Shown: in pieces, positions 1-8,193 of the stretch
Layout of the letters: each line of letters starts with the position of its first letter
How positions within the stretch are numbered: the first letter of the stretch is position 1
DNA from: Collinsella aerofaciens
Lineage (GTDB): Bacteria; Actinomycetota; Coriobacteriia; Coriobacteriales; Coriobacteriaceae
Length of the DNA: 64,000 bases
Reading direction: 5' to 3'
NCBI RefSeq assembly: GCF_028209395.1
Contig: NZ_JAQLDQ010000001.1
Span: 1 to 64,000 of the forward strand
Translations under genes and position numbers: made by a program
Notes under the pieces: generated by a model
What the model was told of the DNA's origin: nothing
Seen by the model: only the letters and a program-made list of their open reading frames with translations
Database searches by the model: none

Positions 1-5
1 GTCGC

Positions 6-46
6 AGCCCCGACCCGCGGTCACGAGCGGGGGCTCCTATCTTTTT
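6..46. terminator. Probable intrinsic terminator of an upstream gene
   Basis: AGCCCCG (6-12) pairs with CGGGGGCT (28-35), followed closely by a T run at 42-46. It probably ends transcription entering from left of the window. Confidence 0.45.
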
Positions 47-104
47 AGTGCCCTCGGATTGGGTCATAGTGTCTGTCCGCGCCAAAACATCGGCGTTGCC
101 GGGC

Positions 105-175
105 CGGCACTTGGGGACGTTCCTTTTCTGCCGGCACCTGGGGACACTCCTTAGCCGTTGGGGGCGTTCTTAAAC
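105..175. repeat. Short repeats of the GGGGACGTTC type upstream of recQ
   Basis: Three imperfect copies of a TTGGGGACGTTCTT-like word lie in tandem here, two of them preceded by GCCGGCAC. A further copy with the same TTAAAC-ACTAG tail lies downstream of glmM at about 26005-26031, so this is a dispersed intergenic word. No coding function is seen. Confidence 0.5.
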
Positions 176-220
176 GACTAGTCTGGGCGGCGGCCGTGTG
201 CTGCTGTCCGCGTGGCGGCG

Positions 221-226
221 TATAAT
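221..226 (+). promoter_or_regulatory. -10 box for recQ
   Basis: A perfect TATAAT lies 32 nt upstream of the recQ start. The matching -35 region (about 198-203) is poor. A weak ribosome site, AGGAAA, precedes the ATG. Confidence 0.45.
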
Positions 227-257
227 CGGCGGCAGATGACTTGAACGTTAGGAAACC

Positions 258-2237
258 ATGACCGATAGCATGCAGCAGATGGCGCTCGACACGCTCGGCG
301 CCTATTTTGGCTACACCTCGTTTCGCCCGGGACAGGACCGCATGGTCGATGCGATCCTTGCCGGTCGTGATGCGCTGGGTGTTATGCCCACGGGCGCCGG
401 CAAGTCCATTTGCTACCAGGTGCCCGCGCTCATGCTGCCCGGCATCACCTTTGTGGTGAGTCCGCTGCTGTCGCTTATGGAGGACCAGACCCGTGCGTTG
501 CTCGCGGCGGGTGCGCGACCCAGCTATCTCAACTCCAGTCTTACTCCGCCCCAGCAAAACACCGTGCTCAAGCGGGCGCGCGAGGGCCGCTACCAGCTTA
601 TGTACGTGGCGCCCGAGCGCTTGCTCGAGCCGCGTTTTTTAGCCTTTGCGCAGGAAGCCGCGGCGGACGGCGGCATTGGCGTGCCGCTCGTGGCCATTGA
701 CGAGGCCCACTGCGTGAGCCAATGGGGCCAGGATTTCCGTCCCGCTTACCTGCAGATTCGCGAGTTTATTGATTCGTTGCCGCGGCGCCCGATCGTGGCG
801 GCGTTTACCGCCACGGCGACCGAGCGCGTGCGTGCGGACATTCAGCAGATGCTCGGCCTGCAAAACCCCGCGACGGTGGTGACGGGTTTTGATCGCAAGA
901 ATCTCTACTTTGGTTGCGAGGAGATGGGCGACAAGGCCAAGACCGCGTGGGTGCGCGACTATGTGATCGCGCATTCGGGCGAGAGCGGTATCGTGTATTG
1001 CTCGACCCGCAAGACGGTCGATGCGCTGGCGGGCGAGCTTGCCGAGGCGCTGGGCCCCAGCGGCATTCGCGTTGGCCGCTACCATGCCGGCATGGGCAAC
1101 GACGCCCGTCGCCAAAGCCAGCGCGCCTTTATCGACGACGATATCCAGGTGATGGTTGCCACCAACGCCTTTGGCATGGGCATCGACAAGCCCAACGTGC
1201 GCTACGTGATCCACAACAACGTGCCCGAGAGCATCGAAGCCTACTACCAGGAGGCGGGCCGCGCCGGCCGCGATGGCGACCCGGCCAGCTGCTACTTGCT
1301 GTGGAACGGCAACGATTTTCGCATGCGCCGCTTTCTGATCGACCGCGGCGATGCTGCCGATGAGGCGCTCGACGACGAGCAGCGCGCGTGGGCGCTCCAG
1401 AATCGATATCGTCTGCTCAGCCAGATGGAGGGTTACTGCAATACCACCGGTTGCCTGCGCGAATACATGCTGCGCTACTTTGGCGACGAGGCCGCGGCTG
1501 AGCATGCCGCGGCTGGTACGGGCAGCGCCGCCACGGACGAGGCCGAGGGCTGCGGCAACTGCAGCAACTGCCTCACGCAGTTCGAGGTCGAGGACGTCAC
1601 CGATATGGCCCGCGCCGCCGTGCGCTATGTGGCCACGCGCCCCATGCGCTTTGGCAAATCGCTGGTCGTCGACGTGCTCCATGGCGGCAACACCGAGCGC
1701 ATTCGCCAGATGCATCTGGACGAGGACCGCGGCTACGGTGAGCTGTCGAGCGAATCGGTCGGGCGCATCAAGGACATCATCGGCCAGCTGTGCGGCCGCG
1801 GTTATCTGGCCACCTCGCAGGGGCAGTACCCGGTCGTGGGGCTGGGTCCGCGTGCCGGCGAGGTCGAGGACGAGGCGTTCGCCTTTACCGTTAAGCGTCG
1901 TGCGTCCAAGCGCAAGGCCTCGGCCCGCGCCCGCCGCGCCGTCGATCTGCTGCGTGAGGAGGCTGAGCTGGATCAGCGCCCGCGTGTTGGCGACGATGCC
2001 GAGTTGTTCGAGCGCCTGCGTGCCCTGCGCAAGGAGATCTCGACCGAGCTGGAAATGGCGCCGTATATGGTCTTTTCCGACAAGGCCCTGCGCGGTCTGT
2101 GCCGCCTGCGTCCACAGACGCGCGACGAGCTTATCCAGGTCAACGGCATTGGCGAGAAAAAGGCCGACGCCTTTGGCGAGCAGTTTATGGCGGCGATTGA
2201 AGAGTTTGAGTCCGAGCATGCACGGGATGGAGCGTAA
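258..2237 (+). CDS. recQ: ATP-dependent DNA helicase RecQ
   Basis: Superfamily 2 3'-5' DNA helicase acting in recombination and replication-fork repair. The order of motifs is canonical: Walker A with TGAGKS near residue 48, DEAH box followed by CVSQWGQDFRP, the TATA motif (AFTATATERV), motif VI region QEAGRAGRDG, and a zinc cluster of cysteines (CNTTGC, then CGNCSNC). The last 80 residues form an HRDC domain. At 659 aa it is slightly longer than E. coli RecQ. The start at 258 keeps the conserved N-terminus and follows an AGGAAA site and a perfect -10 box. The next gene begins 2 nt after the stop, so the two are probably co-transcribed. Confidence 0.96.
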   Translation: MTDSMQQMALDTLGAYFGYTSFRPGQDRMVDAILAGRDALGVMPTGAGKSICYQVPALMLPGITFVVSPLLSLMEDQTRALLAAGARPSYLNSSLTPPQQNTVLKRAREGRYQLMYVAPERLLEPRFLAFAQEAAADGGIGVPLVAIDEAHCVSQWGQDFRPAYLQIREFIDSLPRRPIVAAFTATATERVRADIQQMLGLQNPATVVTGFDRKNLYFGCEEMGDKAKTAWVRDYVIAHSGESGIVYCSTRKTVDALAGELAEALGPSGIRVGRYHAGMGNDARRQSQRAFIDDDIQVMVATNAFGMGIDKPNVRYVIHNNVPESIEAYYQEAGRAGRDGDPASCYLLWNGNDFRMRRFLIDRGDAADEALDDEQRAWALQNRYRLLSQMEGYCNTTGCLREYMLRYFGDEAAAEHAAAGTGSAATDEAEGCGNCSNCLTQFEVEDVTDMARAAVRYVATRPMRFGKSLVVDVLHGGNTERIRQMHLDEDRGYGELSSESVGRIKDIIGQLCGRGYLATSQGQYPVVGLGPRAGEVEDEAFAFTVKRRASKRKASARARRAVDLLREEAELDQRPRVGDDAELFERLRALRKEISTELEMAPYMVFSDKALRGLCRLRPQTRDELIQVNGIGEKKADAFGEQFMAAIEEFESEHARDGA

Positions 2238-2239
2238 CG

Positions 2240-2995
2240 ATGGCATTCGACGATAAAACCGAGCGCACTGAGGTATCCGCCGTTCCGCTGTACCAGCAGG
2301 TTATGGACGACCTAAAGGGCGAGATCGCGCGTGGCGTGTACGCATCCGGCTCGCGCATTCCTTCCGAGATGGAGCTCGCTAAGTCCTATGGTGTGGGACG
2401 CGTCACCGTGCGCCGCGCCATTGAGGAGCTGTCGCGCGCGGGGTATCTCAACCGCCAGCAGGGGAGGGGCACGTTCGTGTGCGCGCCCAAGCTCAAGCGC
2501 AAGATTGTCCAGAAGGGTGACGTTCAGAGCTTTTCCGAGGGTTGCGCTGCCAACGACATGGTGGCCGGAGCACGCCTGGTGTCGCGCACGGTGGTTGCGG
2601 CGACGCGCGAGGACGCGGCGTTTTTTGGGGTGGAACCCGGCTGCGAGCTCATCGTGGTCGAGCGTGTGCGCACGGCAGACGGCGTGCCCGTCATGCTCGA
2701 GAACAACGCCTTTGTGCTGGCTGACCATCCCTATCTGCAGACGCTTGCCGACGAGGACCTCACCGATAACTCAATCTTTGCGCTCGTTGCCGAGCATTCG
2801 GGCCGCGCGCCGCTCAAATCCGACCCTTGTACCGTGGAGATTGCGCTTGCCGACGCTCAAGTCGCGCCACTGCTCGAGATCCCGGTCGGTGAGCCACTCT
2901 TCTATATGGAGGCGTACTTTACCGATGCGGACGAGCGGCCCTTGCTGCTTGGGCGTCAAAAGATTGTGGGCTCGCGCTACGTGTTCGACATCTAA
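2240..2995 (+). CDS. GntR/HutC-family regulator with UTRA ligand domain
   Basis: The N-terminal ~75 residues carry the GntR winged helix (YQQVMDDLKGEIARG, then SEMELAKSYGVGRVTVRRAI), and the remainder is a UTRA effector-binding domain typical of HutC-type sugar or amino-acid repressors. Translation is probably coupled to recQ, since the GGAGCG ribosome site lies inside recQ. The gene immediately downstream encodes a sugar-phosphate deglycase, separated by a 144-nt region with a promoter and two near-identical operator-like repeats. Inference: this regulator controls that gene, with a phosphosugar or fructosamine phosphate as effector. Confidence 0.9.
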   Translation: MAFDDKTERTEVSAVPLYQQVMDDLKGEIARGVYASGSRIPSEMELAKSYGVGRVTVRRAIEELSRAGYLNRQQGRGTFVCAPKLKRKIVQKGDVQSFSEGCAANDMVAGARLVSRTVVAATREDAAFFGVEPGCELIVVERVRTADGVPVMLENNAFVLADHPYLQTLADEDLTDNSIFALVAEHSGRAPLKSDPCTVEIALADAQVAPLLEIPVGEPLFYMEAYFTDADERPLLLGRQKIVGSRYVFDI

Positions 2996-3005
2996 CATCC
3001 ACAGA

Positions 3006-3086
3006 TAGAACAACATAGAACAAGTTTGGCGAAATGGCTTCACGAGCGTCATCGTGCGTGCTATAAATAGGACAACATAGAACGAC
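3006..3086 (+). promoter_or_regulatory. Promoter with two operator-like repeats upstream of the deglycase gene
   Basis: TTCACG (3039-3044), a 17-nt gap and TATAAA (3062-3067) form a plausible promoter. The word TAGRACAACATAGAAC occurs at about 3006-3021 and again at 3068-3083, one copy upstream of the -35 box and one over the start of transcription. This is the arrangement expected for a repressor loop. The candidate binder is the GntR protein encoded just upstream. Confidence 0.5.
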
Positions 3087-3139
3087 AGCAGGTACGATCC
3101 GCCGTCGCTCAAAGCCGCCCCACAAGGAGGAACATCAGG

Positions 3140-4108
3140 ATGAACGCACATGATCTGGTTCAGGAAATCATCGAGCGCAAGGGCAAGATTGAGAACGTCT
3201 TTTGGATTGCTTGTGGCGGTTCGATGATCGACCTGATGCCGGCCAACGAGCTGCTCAAGCGCGAGGCCACCACGTTTACCTCGACGGTCTACACGGCACG
3301 CGAGTTTTGCCTGATGGCCCCCAAGAGCCTTGGCGAGAAGTCGCTCGTTATTGCCTGCAGCCACAGCGGCAACACGCAAGAGGTCGTCGACGGCTGCGAG
3401 ATGGCGCTGGCGGCCGGTGCCGAGGTCGTTGCCCTCACCGACTGCGAGGGCTCCAAGATCGACAACGGCAAGTGGACCACCTGGGTCTACCCCTGGGGCG
3501 AGGGCGTGCCGCAGGCCGAGGTGCCTCAGGGCATCGGCGCTCTGATCGCCGCCGAGCTGCTCGACCAGCAGGAAGGCTACGAGGCACTCGCCGACATGTA
3601 CGAGGGCCTAAAGCAGATGGATGCGCTGCTGCCCGCCGCCCGCGAGAAGGTCAACGCCGAGCTGGGCGATCGCTTTGCCGAGCTCTGCCAGCAGCACAAG
3701 TTCTTCTATATCCTTGGTTCCGGCCCCAACTTTAGCCAGACCTATGCCATGGCCATCTGCTCGCTCATGGAGATGCAGTGGCAGCACTGCTGCTACATCC
3801 ACTCCGGCGAGTACTTCCACGGCCCCTTCGAGGCCACCGAGCCCGGCGTGTTCTACTTTGTGCAGCTCGGATCGGGCGAGTGCCGCCCCATGGAGGAGCG
3901 CGCGTTGGCGTTCCTCAACACGCATACCGATACGGTAATGGTGCTCGATGCACTCGAGTACGGCGTGGGCGAGGTGCCCGCCAGCGTGCGTTCGTACCTG
4001 GAGCCGATCTTCTTCTACAACATGAGCTGCGAGCTGCGCGCCGCCCGCGGCAAGGTCTTCGACCACAGCCCCGAGGTTCGTCGCTACATGGGCATCGAAC
4101 AGTACTAG
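3140..4108 (+). CDS. SIS-domain sugar-phosphate deglycase/isomerase, FrlB-like
   Basis: Two SIS (sugar isomerase) domains. The first contains the phosphate-binding ACSHSGNTQE near residue 75; the second contains the GSGPNF segment and HSGEYFHGPFE, which resembles fructoselysine-6-phosphate deglycase (FrlB) and related fructosamine-phosphate enzymes. Such enzymes split glucose-6-phosphate from an amino acid or take part in aminosugar isomerisation. Length (322 aa) fits the family. A strong AAGGAGG site precedes the ATG. There is no kinase or transporter partner nearby, so the substrate cannot be fixed from context. A glucosamine-6-phosphate isomerase/deaminase-like role is the main alternative. 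Confidence 0.8.
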   Translation: MNAHDLVQEIIERKGKIENVFWIACGGSMIDLMPANELLKREATTFTSTVYTAREFCLMAPKSLGEKSLVIACSHSGNTQEVVDGCEMALAAGAEVVALTDCEGSKIDNGKWTTWVYPWGEGVPQAEVPQGIGALIAAELLDQQEGYEALADMYEGLKQMDALLPAAREKVNAELGDRFAELCQQHKFFYILGSGPNFSQTYAMAICSLMEMQWQHCCYIHSGEYFHGPFEATEPGVFYFVQLGSGECRPMEERALAFLNTHTDTVMVLDALEYGVGEVPASVRSYLEPIFFYNMSCELRAARGKVFDHSPEVRRYMGIEQY

Positions 4109-4130
4109 GTACCGGGAATTATCTTTTTTG

Positions 4131-4162
4131 ACGGGGTCTGCGCTGCGCGCGGGCTCCGTTTT
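4131..4162 (+). terminator. Possible terminator after the deglycase gene
   Basis: ACGGGGTCTGCGC pairs imperfectly with GCGCGGGCTCCGT across a short loop and is followed by TTTT. Three mispairs weaken the call. Confidence 0.4.
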
Positions 4163-4197
4163 GCGTTGTGACGGCCGGATTCGTGTCTGCGCGAAAA

Positions 4198-4379
4198 CGA
4201 AGGTGAATACTTTTCCGCGAAGTGAACGACCTATTTTGGACCCCCGAAGCATCCACACTTTTTGACGGCAAAACCGCAGGAAAAACTCGGCAAAACCGCA
4301 GGAAACGGCGTCTGAAAAGTGTCGATGCTTCGGGGGCTCATTTTTACCCGTTCACTTCGCGGAAAAGTATTCACCTTCG
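4198..4379. repeat. Long two-part inverted repeat (about 68-nt arms) around a duplicated core
   Basis: The outer 31 nt (4198-4228) are a perfect inverted match to 4349-4379. A second matching block, CCCCCGAAGCATC followed by ACACTTTT, lies inside each arm. The loop contains an 18-nt direct repeat (CGGCAAAACCGCAGGAAA, starting at about 4266 and 4288). The unit is non-coding. It could be a MITE-like insertion, a cruciform or a long RNA hairpin between two convergent genes. Confidence 0.8.
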
Positions 4380-4403
4380 ATTCGCAAGGGCACTGCGTGA
4401 GTC

Positions 4404-4445
4404 AAAAAAGCGGGCCGCGCCGGGGATTTCCGGCGCGGCCCGCTT
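4404..4445 (-). terminator. Intrinsic terminator of the hydroxyacid dehydrogenase gene
   Basis: A perfect 16-bp GC-rich stem (4408-4423 with 4430-4445) with a 6-nt loop. On the minus strand it is followed by a U tract from the A run at 4404-4409. Confidence 0.85.
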
Positions 4446-4486
4446 AGTATCGCGCTTAGATTCGCAAGGTTGCGGCAGCCAGCGGC

Positions 4487-5464
4487 CTACTTTGCGTCGT
4501 AGGCCTCAGCGTCCCACCAGTCGAGCTGGGCGATGTTGTCGCGGATGTGCTGGCAGCTCTTGTGGAAGCCCTCGAGCTCGTACTCGGACAGGTCGAGCGT
4601 GTAGACCTCCTCGACGCCCTCGGCGCCGATTACGCACGGCAGGGAGGTAAAGATGCCCTCCTCGCCATACTGGCCGGTCATAAGCGTAGAGGCGGAAAGT
4701 ACGGCGTGCTCGTTGTGCAGCACGGCGGCGCAGACGCGTGCGGCGGAGTTGGCGACGGCATACTCGGTGCACTGCTTGCCCTGGTAGGTCACATAGCCGC
4801 CCTTGCGCGCGAGCTCCTCGACCTCCATGTGGTCAAAGGCGTACTTGTCGGGGTTCTCGGCCTGAAGCTCGTTGAGACTCTTGCCGGCGATGGTCGCGGC
4901 CTTAAAGGCAGCCAGCTGGCTAAAGCCGTGCTCGCCGATCATGTAGGCGTCGATGGACTTGGGGCTCACGCCGACCTTCTTGGAGATTTCGGTGCGCAGG
5001 CGGGCGGAGTCCAGACCGCAGCCCGAGCCGATGATCTTCTTGGGATCGTAGCCGGTCAGGTGCCACAGCTCGGTGCACACGACGTCGCAGGGGTTGGAGA
5101 TGCTCACGAAGATGCCGTCAAAGCCGGCGTCGACGATGCGCTTGGCAAAGGTGCGGGCGGCGTCGGTGGTAAAGAACAGCTCGCCGTCGCGGTTGCCGGC
5201 GGCCAGCGCGACCTTGCCGGCGGCGTTGACGATGACGTCGCAGCAGGCCAGCTTCTCGTAGTGGTCGTAGCAGTTGACGATCTTGGTGTTATACGGGACA
5301 AACGAAAGGGAGTCGCGCAGGTCCTGGACCTCGGACGTCACCTTGGCCTCGTTGATATCACACAGGTACAGCTCGTCGGCAATGCCCTGCATAAGCAGGC
5401 TGTTGGCGACATGTGCTCCTACGTGGCCCTGGCCGACCACACCGATCTTACGCGTCTGGTACAT
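4487..5464 (-). CDS. L-lactate / L-2-hydroxyisocaproate dehydrogenase family protein
   Basis: NAD-dependent 2-hydroxyacid dehydrogenase of the lactate/malate dehydrogenase superfamily. The N-terminus has the Rossmann motif GVVGQGHVGAH. The middle contains the conserved SNPCDV, the proton-relay histidine lies in IGEHGFSQ, and GLDSARLR supplies the substrate arginine. The extended active-site loop (AGKVALAAGNRDG) and the GEHGFSQ wording look more like L-2-hydroxyisocaproate dehydrogenase than classical Ldh, so the physiological substrate may be pyruvate or a branched 2-oxoacid. The start chosen is MYQTRK because GGAAGGA lies 6 nt upstream; an upstream ATG 13 codons earlier has no such site. Divergent from metA. 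Confidence 0.9.
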   Translation of the reverse strand: MYQTRKIGVVGQGHVGAHVANSLLMQGIADELYLCDINEAKVTSEVQDLRDSLSFVPYNTKIVNCYDHYEKLACCDVIVNAAGKVALAAGNRDGELFFTTDAARTFAKRIVDAGFDGIFVSISNPCDVVCTELWHLTGYDPKKIIGSGCGLDSARLRTEISKKVGVSPKSIDAYMIGEHGFSQLAAFKAATIAGKSLNELQAENPDKYAFDHMEVEELARKGGYVTYQGKQCTEYAVANSAARVCAAVLHNEHAVLSASTLMTGQYGEEGIFTSLPCVIGAEGVEEVYTLDLSEYELEGFHKSCQHIRDNIAQLDWWDAEAYDAK

Positions 5465-5675
5465 ATGAGTATCCTTCCGGCCGAGTTTTTCGCGTCGAAC
5501 CATTGTAGCGTCCTGCCGTCACTTTGCTAGGCTAAAGCGCCGTAGATTTTCGGGACATGCCTTAATCTCTACTTTTGGAGTGATTTGGGCCGCTGACGGC
5601 ATCGCTGGGCGATGTGCTCGCGCGGACGGGGCCGCTCGTTGTACCATAGCTGCAACTGACTCGTAAGGAGCATCC

Positions 5676-6602
5676 ATGCCCATTCGCATTCCCGACGCCC
5701 TCCCTGCCGCCGCGCAGCTCGAGAGCGAGAACATCTTTGTCATGACCGAGTACCGCGCGTTGCACCAGGACATCCGCCCGCTGCGCGTGCTCATCCTCAA
5801 CCTCATGCCCACCAAGATCGCCACCGAGACGCAAATCATGCGCAAGCTCTCCAACACGCCGCTGCAGGTGGAGGTGGACCTGCTGCGCACCAAGACGCAC
5901 GAGGCCACGCACGTAAGCGCCGGCCACCTGGAGACGTTCTACCGCACGTTCGACGACATCCGCGACATCCACTACGACGGCCTGATCATCACGGGCGCGC
6001 CGGTGGAACAGATGCCGTTCGAAGAGGTCGACTACTGGCCCGAGCTCTGCCAGATCATGGATTGGTCCACCACGCATGTGCACTCTACGCTGCACATTTG
6101 TTGGGGCGCGCAGGCGGGCCTGTACCATCATTACGGTATCCAGAAGCACGACCTGCCGGCAAAGGCGAGCGGCGTGTTCGAGCATTATCTGGTGAAGCCG
6201 CAAAGCCCGCTGGTCCGCGGCTTCGACGACCGCTTCTATGCCGTGCATTCGCGCAACACCGATGTGCGCCGCGAGGACGTGGAGGCCGAGCCGCAGCTTG
6301 AGGTCGTGGCCGTGTCCGACGAGGTGGGCCTGTACATCGTCAAGTCGACCGACAGCCGTCGCTTCTTTGTCTTTGGCCATCCCGAGTACGATACCGACAC
6401 GTTGCGCCTGGAGTACGAGCGCGACGTGAAGCGCGGCCTCAACCCTCAGGTGCCGGCGCATTACTTCCCGGGCGACGACCCCACCGCAGAGCCGCGCAAC
6501 GTCTGGCGCAGCCAGGCTCAGTTGCTCTACACCAACTGGCTCAACTACTACGTCTACCAGACCACGCCCTACGACCTGGCCCGCGCCGGCGAGGAGCACT
6601 AG
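5676..6602 (+). CDS. metA: Homoserine O-succinyl/acetyltransferase MetA
   Basis: First committed step of methionine synthesis, acylating homoserine from succinyl- or acetyl-CoA. The protein (308 aa) is colinear with the MetA family: [13 protein letters not shown] near residue 42, the catalytic cysteine in HICWGAQAG near residue 142, and the catalytic histidine plus glutamate in [11 protein letters not shown] near residue 235. The residue that separates acetyl- from succinyl-CoA specificity cannot be judged safely by eye; many non-proteobacterial MetA proteins use acetyl-CoA. Start preceded by AAGGAG. I saw no SAM riboswitch in the 210 nt between it and the divergent dehydrogenase gene. Confidence 0.95.
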   Translation: MPIRIPDALPAAAQLESENIFVMTEYRALHQDIRPLRVLILNLMPTKIATETQIMRKLSNTPLQVEVDLLRTKTHEATHVSAGHLETFYRTFDDIRDIHYDGLIITGAPVEQMPFEEVDYWPELCQIMDWSTTHVHSTLHICWGAQAGLYHHYGIQKHDLPAKASGVFEHYLVKPQSPLVRGFDDRFYAVHSRNTDVRREDVEAEPQLEVVAVSDEVGLYIVKSTDSRRFFVFGHPEYDTDTLRLEYERDVKRGLNPQVPAHYFPGDDPTAEPRNVWRSQAQLLYTNWLNYYVYQTTPYDLARAGEEH

Positions 6603-6649
6603 GCTGTAGCTGTGGTTGCTGCTGCGGCCGTTGCTGTGCTCGCGGCGTG

Positions 6650-6766
6650 ATGAACGTGGATTTTCGGACACACGAGCGTGGATTTTCGGACGTTTACAAA
6701 TCGAGCGTGGATAATCTCCCACCTTTGGCTTGAAACTAGGCTCAAAACGGGAGATTATCCACGCTC
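6650..6766. repeat. GAGCGTGGA-family dispersed palindromic repeat, copy 1
   Basis: Two direct GAACGTGGATTTTCGGAC-type words are followed by an exact 18-bp inverted pair (6703-6720 with 6749-6766, sequence GAGCGTGGATAATCTCCC) and a T run. Related copies lie at 8051-8169 and 14144-14198. The inverted pair could act as the metA terminator. The rest of the 461-nt gap up to 7064 holds two ATTTGGTCAG words (6977, 6999) and no gene I can support. Confidence 0.8.
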
Positions 6767-7063
6767 ATTTTTTAGGCATGTAGATGCCGATGGCTCGGCT
6801 AAGAGACGGTGCATGCAGAGGCAAAGTCGCATTTGTCGTAGTCTTGAATCTCGACGGGTTTTTCTTTCTGATAATCCAATGGACCAAGGCCTCAAAATGT
6901 GGAGACAGGGATCTCTTGGCAAGGCTTCTACCTGCAGATATAAGCCATCAGCCTAAAACGTCCAAAACCGTCAAGCATTTGGTCAGCGCCCGGACAGTAT
7001 TTGGTCAGACTTCGCATGAAACCGTCTGGTACGTTTGCGCCGTTCCAAGAGTTGGGAGGCGAC

Positions 7064-8026
7064 ATGGGAAACATGACGGCGAATCAAAGACTTGCAAGTC
7101 ACATTAAGGCGTGCGAACAGCAGATGAGCTGCGTGTACGCGCGCACGGCGGCGGAGGCAAAGCAGATTGAGCGGCGGGCGGGGGCGGGAAGTCTAGAGGC
7201 GGTCATGCCGGGGCTGTATGCGCGTCCGGAATACTGGTCCGAGCTCAAGTTTCGGCAGCGTTATCTGCATCGGGTGCGGGCGCTTGCGCAAAAGCACCCC
7301 GACTGGACATTTTGCTCCTATACGGCGGCTGTTATCTATGGCCTTTCGGTTTCGCATGCCAATTTGACGCACATCCATATCGCCGCGATGCCGGCCCAAT
7401 CGACGACGCCGGGCTCTCAGGTCATTCGTCATCGCTATGCTCGTCAAACACGGGCCACCCAGATGGATATCGCCGTAACCGATATCGATCAAACGATTAC
7501 GGATTGCTTGGTCGATGCATCGTTTGTCGAGGGACTGATCATCGCGGATTCGGCACTCCATGAGCAACTTTTGTCGAAGGAGCATCTCGTTGAGACGGTC
7601 GATAAGCTTGGCCTGAATCGTCGCGGTGTTGTGATGGCGCGCAGGGTTGCGCGGTGTGCCGATGGCCTGTCGGAAAGCGGTGGCGAGTCCAAGGCACGTG
7701 CCCTGATGATCGAGCGCGGCTGGCAGACGCCGGAGCTGCAAGTTGAGCTGTTCGACCCGGTTGAGCCGGGACGGCCGTATCGCGTCGACTACTTGTGGCG
7801 CGTGGGCGACCAGCTGATTATCGGTGAGTTCGACGGATTCGTTAAAAGCGAGAAAGCGGCGGAGGAGGGCAAGCTCGCAAAGGCGCAGTTCGATGAGCGT
7901 CAGCGCGAGTCGAGGCTTTCGCTGCTTGATAACTGCAAGATCGTGCGCTTGTGCTGGGATGATCTAAGGGATCCGACAAAGCTCGATCGCAAGCTCAAGG
8001 TCGCCGGCGTGCCGCGTGCGTGCTGA
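7064..8026 (+). CDS. AbiEi-like N-terminal domain fused to a DUF559/Vsr-like nuclease-fold domain
   Basis: The first ~120 residues (RTAAEAKQIERRAGAGSL, then VMPGLYARPEYW and CSYTAAVIYGLSV) resemble the winged-helix and adjoining region of type IV antitoxins of the AbiEi family. The last ~110 residues (RVDYLWRVGDQLIIGEFDG, then ERQRESRL) resemble the PD-(D/E)XK-like fold of DUF559 proteins. The usual lysine of the E-x-K motif appears as Asp, so nuclease activity is doubtful. No AbiEii-like nucleotidyltransferase toxin lies next to it; both neighbours are housekeeping genes or repeats. Start chosen at MGNMTANQ because GGGAGGCG precedes it by 4 nt. 320 aa. Confidence 0.65.
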   Translation: MGNMTANQRLASHIKACEQQMSCVYARTAAEAKQIERRAGAGSLEAVMPGLYARPEYWSELKFRQRYLHRVRALAQKHPDWTFCSYTAAVIYGLSVSHANLTHIHIAAMPAQSTTPGSQVIRHRYARQTRATQMDIAVTDIDQTITDCLVDASFVEGLIIADSALHEQLLSKEHLVETVDKLGLNRRGVVMARRVARCADGLSESGGESKARALMIERGWQTPELQVELFDPVEPGRPYRVDYLWRVGDQLIIGEFDGFVKSEKAAEEGKLAKAQFDERQRESRLSLLDNCKIVRLCWDDLRDPTKLDRKLKVAGVPRAC

Positions 8027-8050
8027 GGCAGTTGCAAGGCGTTTGGCTGC

Positions 8051-8169
8051 ACGAGCGTGGAAAATCAGACGGACGAGCGTGGAAATCTGGACGCTTGTTG
8101 AATGAGCGTGGATAATCTCCCGCTTTTGGCTCGTAAGGGGGCCCAAAGTGGGAGATTTTCCACGCTCAT
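8051..8169. repeat. GAGCGTGGA-family dispersed palindromic repeat, copy 2
   Basis: Same layout as at 6650: two direct ACGAGCGTGGAAA-type words, then ATGAGCGTGGATAATCTCCC (8102-8121) inverted against 8150-8169. It lies between convergent genes and may serve both as a terminator. Confidence 0.8.
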
Positions 8170-8193
8170 CTTGCGGGTGCGAAACAGCGGCGA

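Noticed and set aside
639..2246. Long open frame antisense to recQ
   Set aside because: High-GC shadow frame; low-complexity Ala/Arg/Gly/His wording and no ribosome site, opposite a clear recQ.
5504..5675. SAM riboswitch before metA
   Set aside because: No conserved SAM-I/II core or terminator could be found in the gap.
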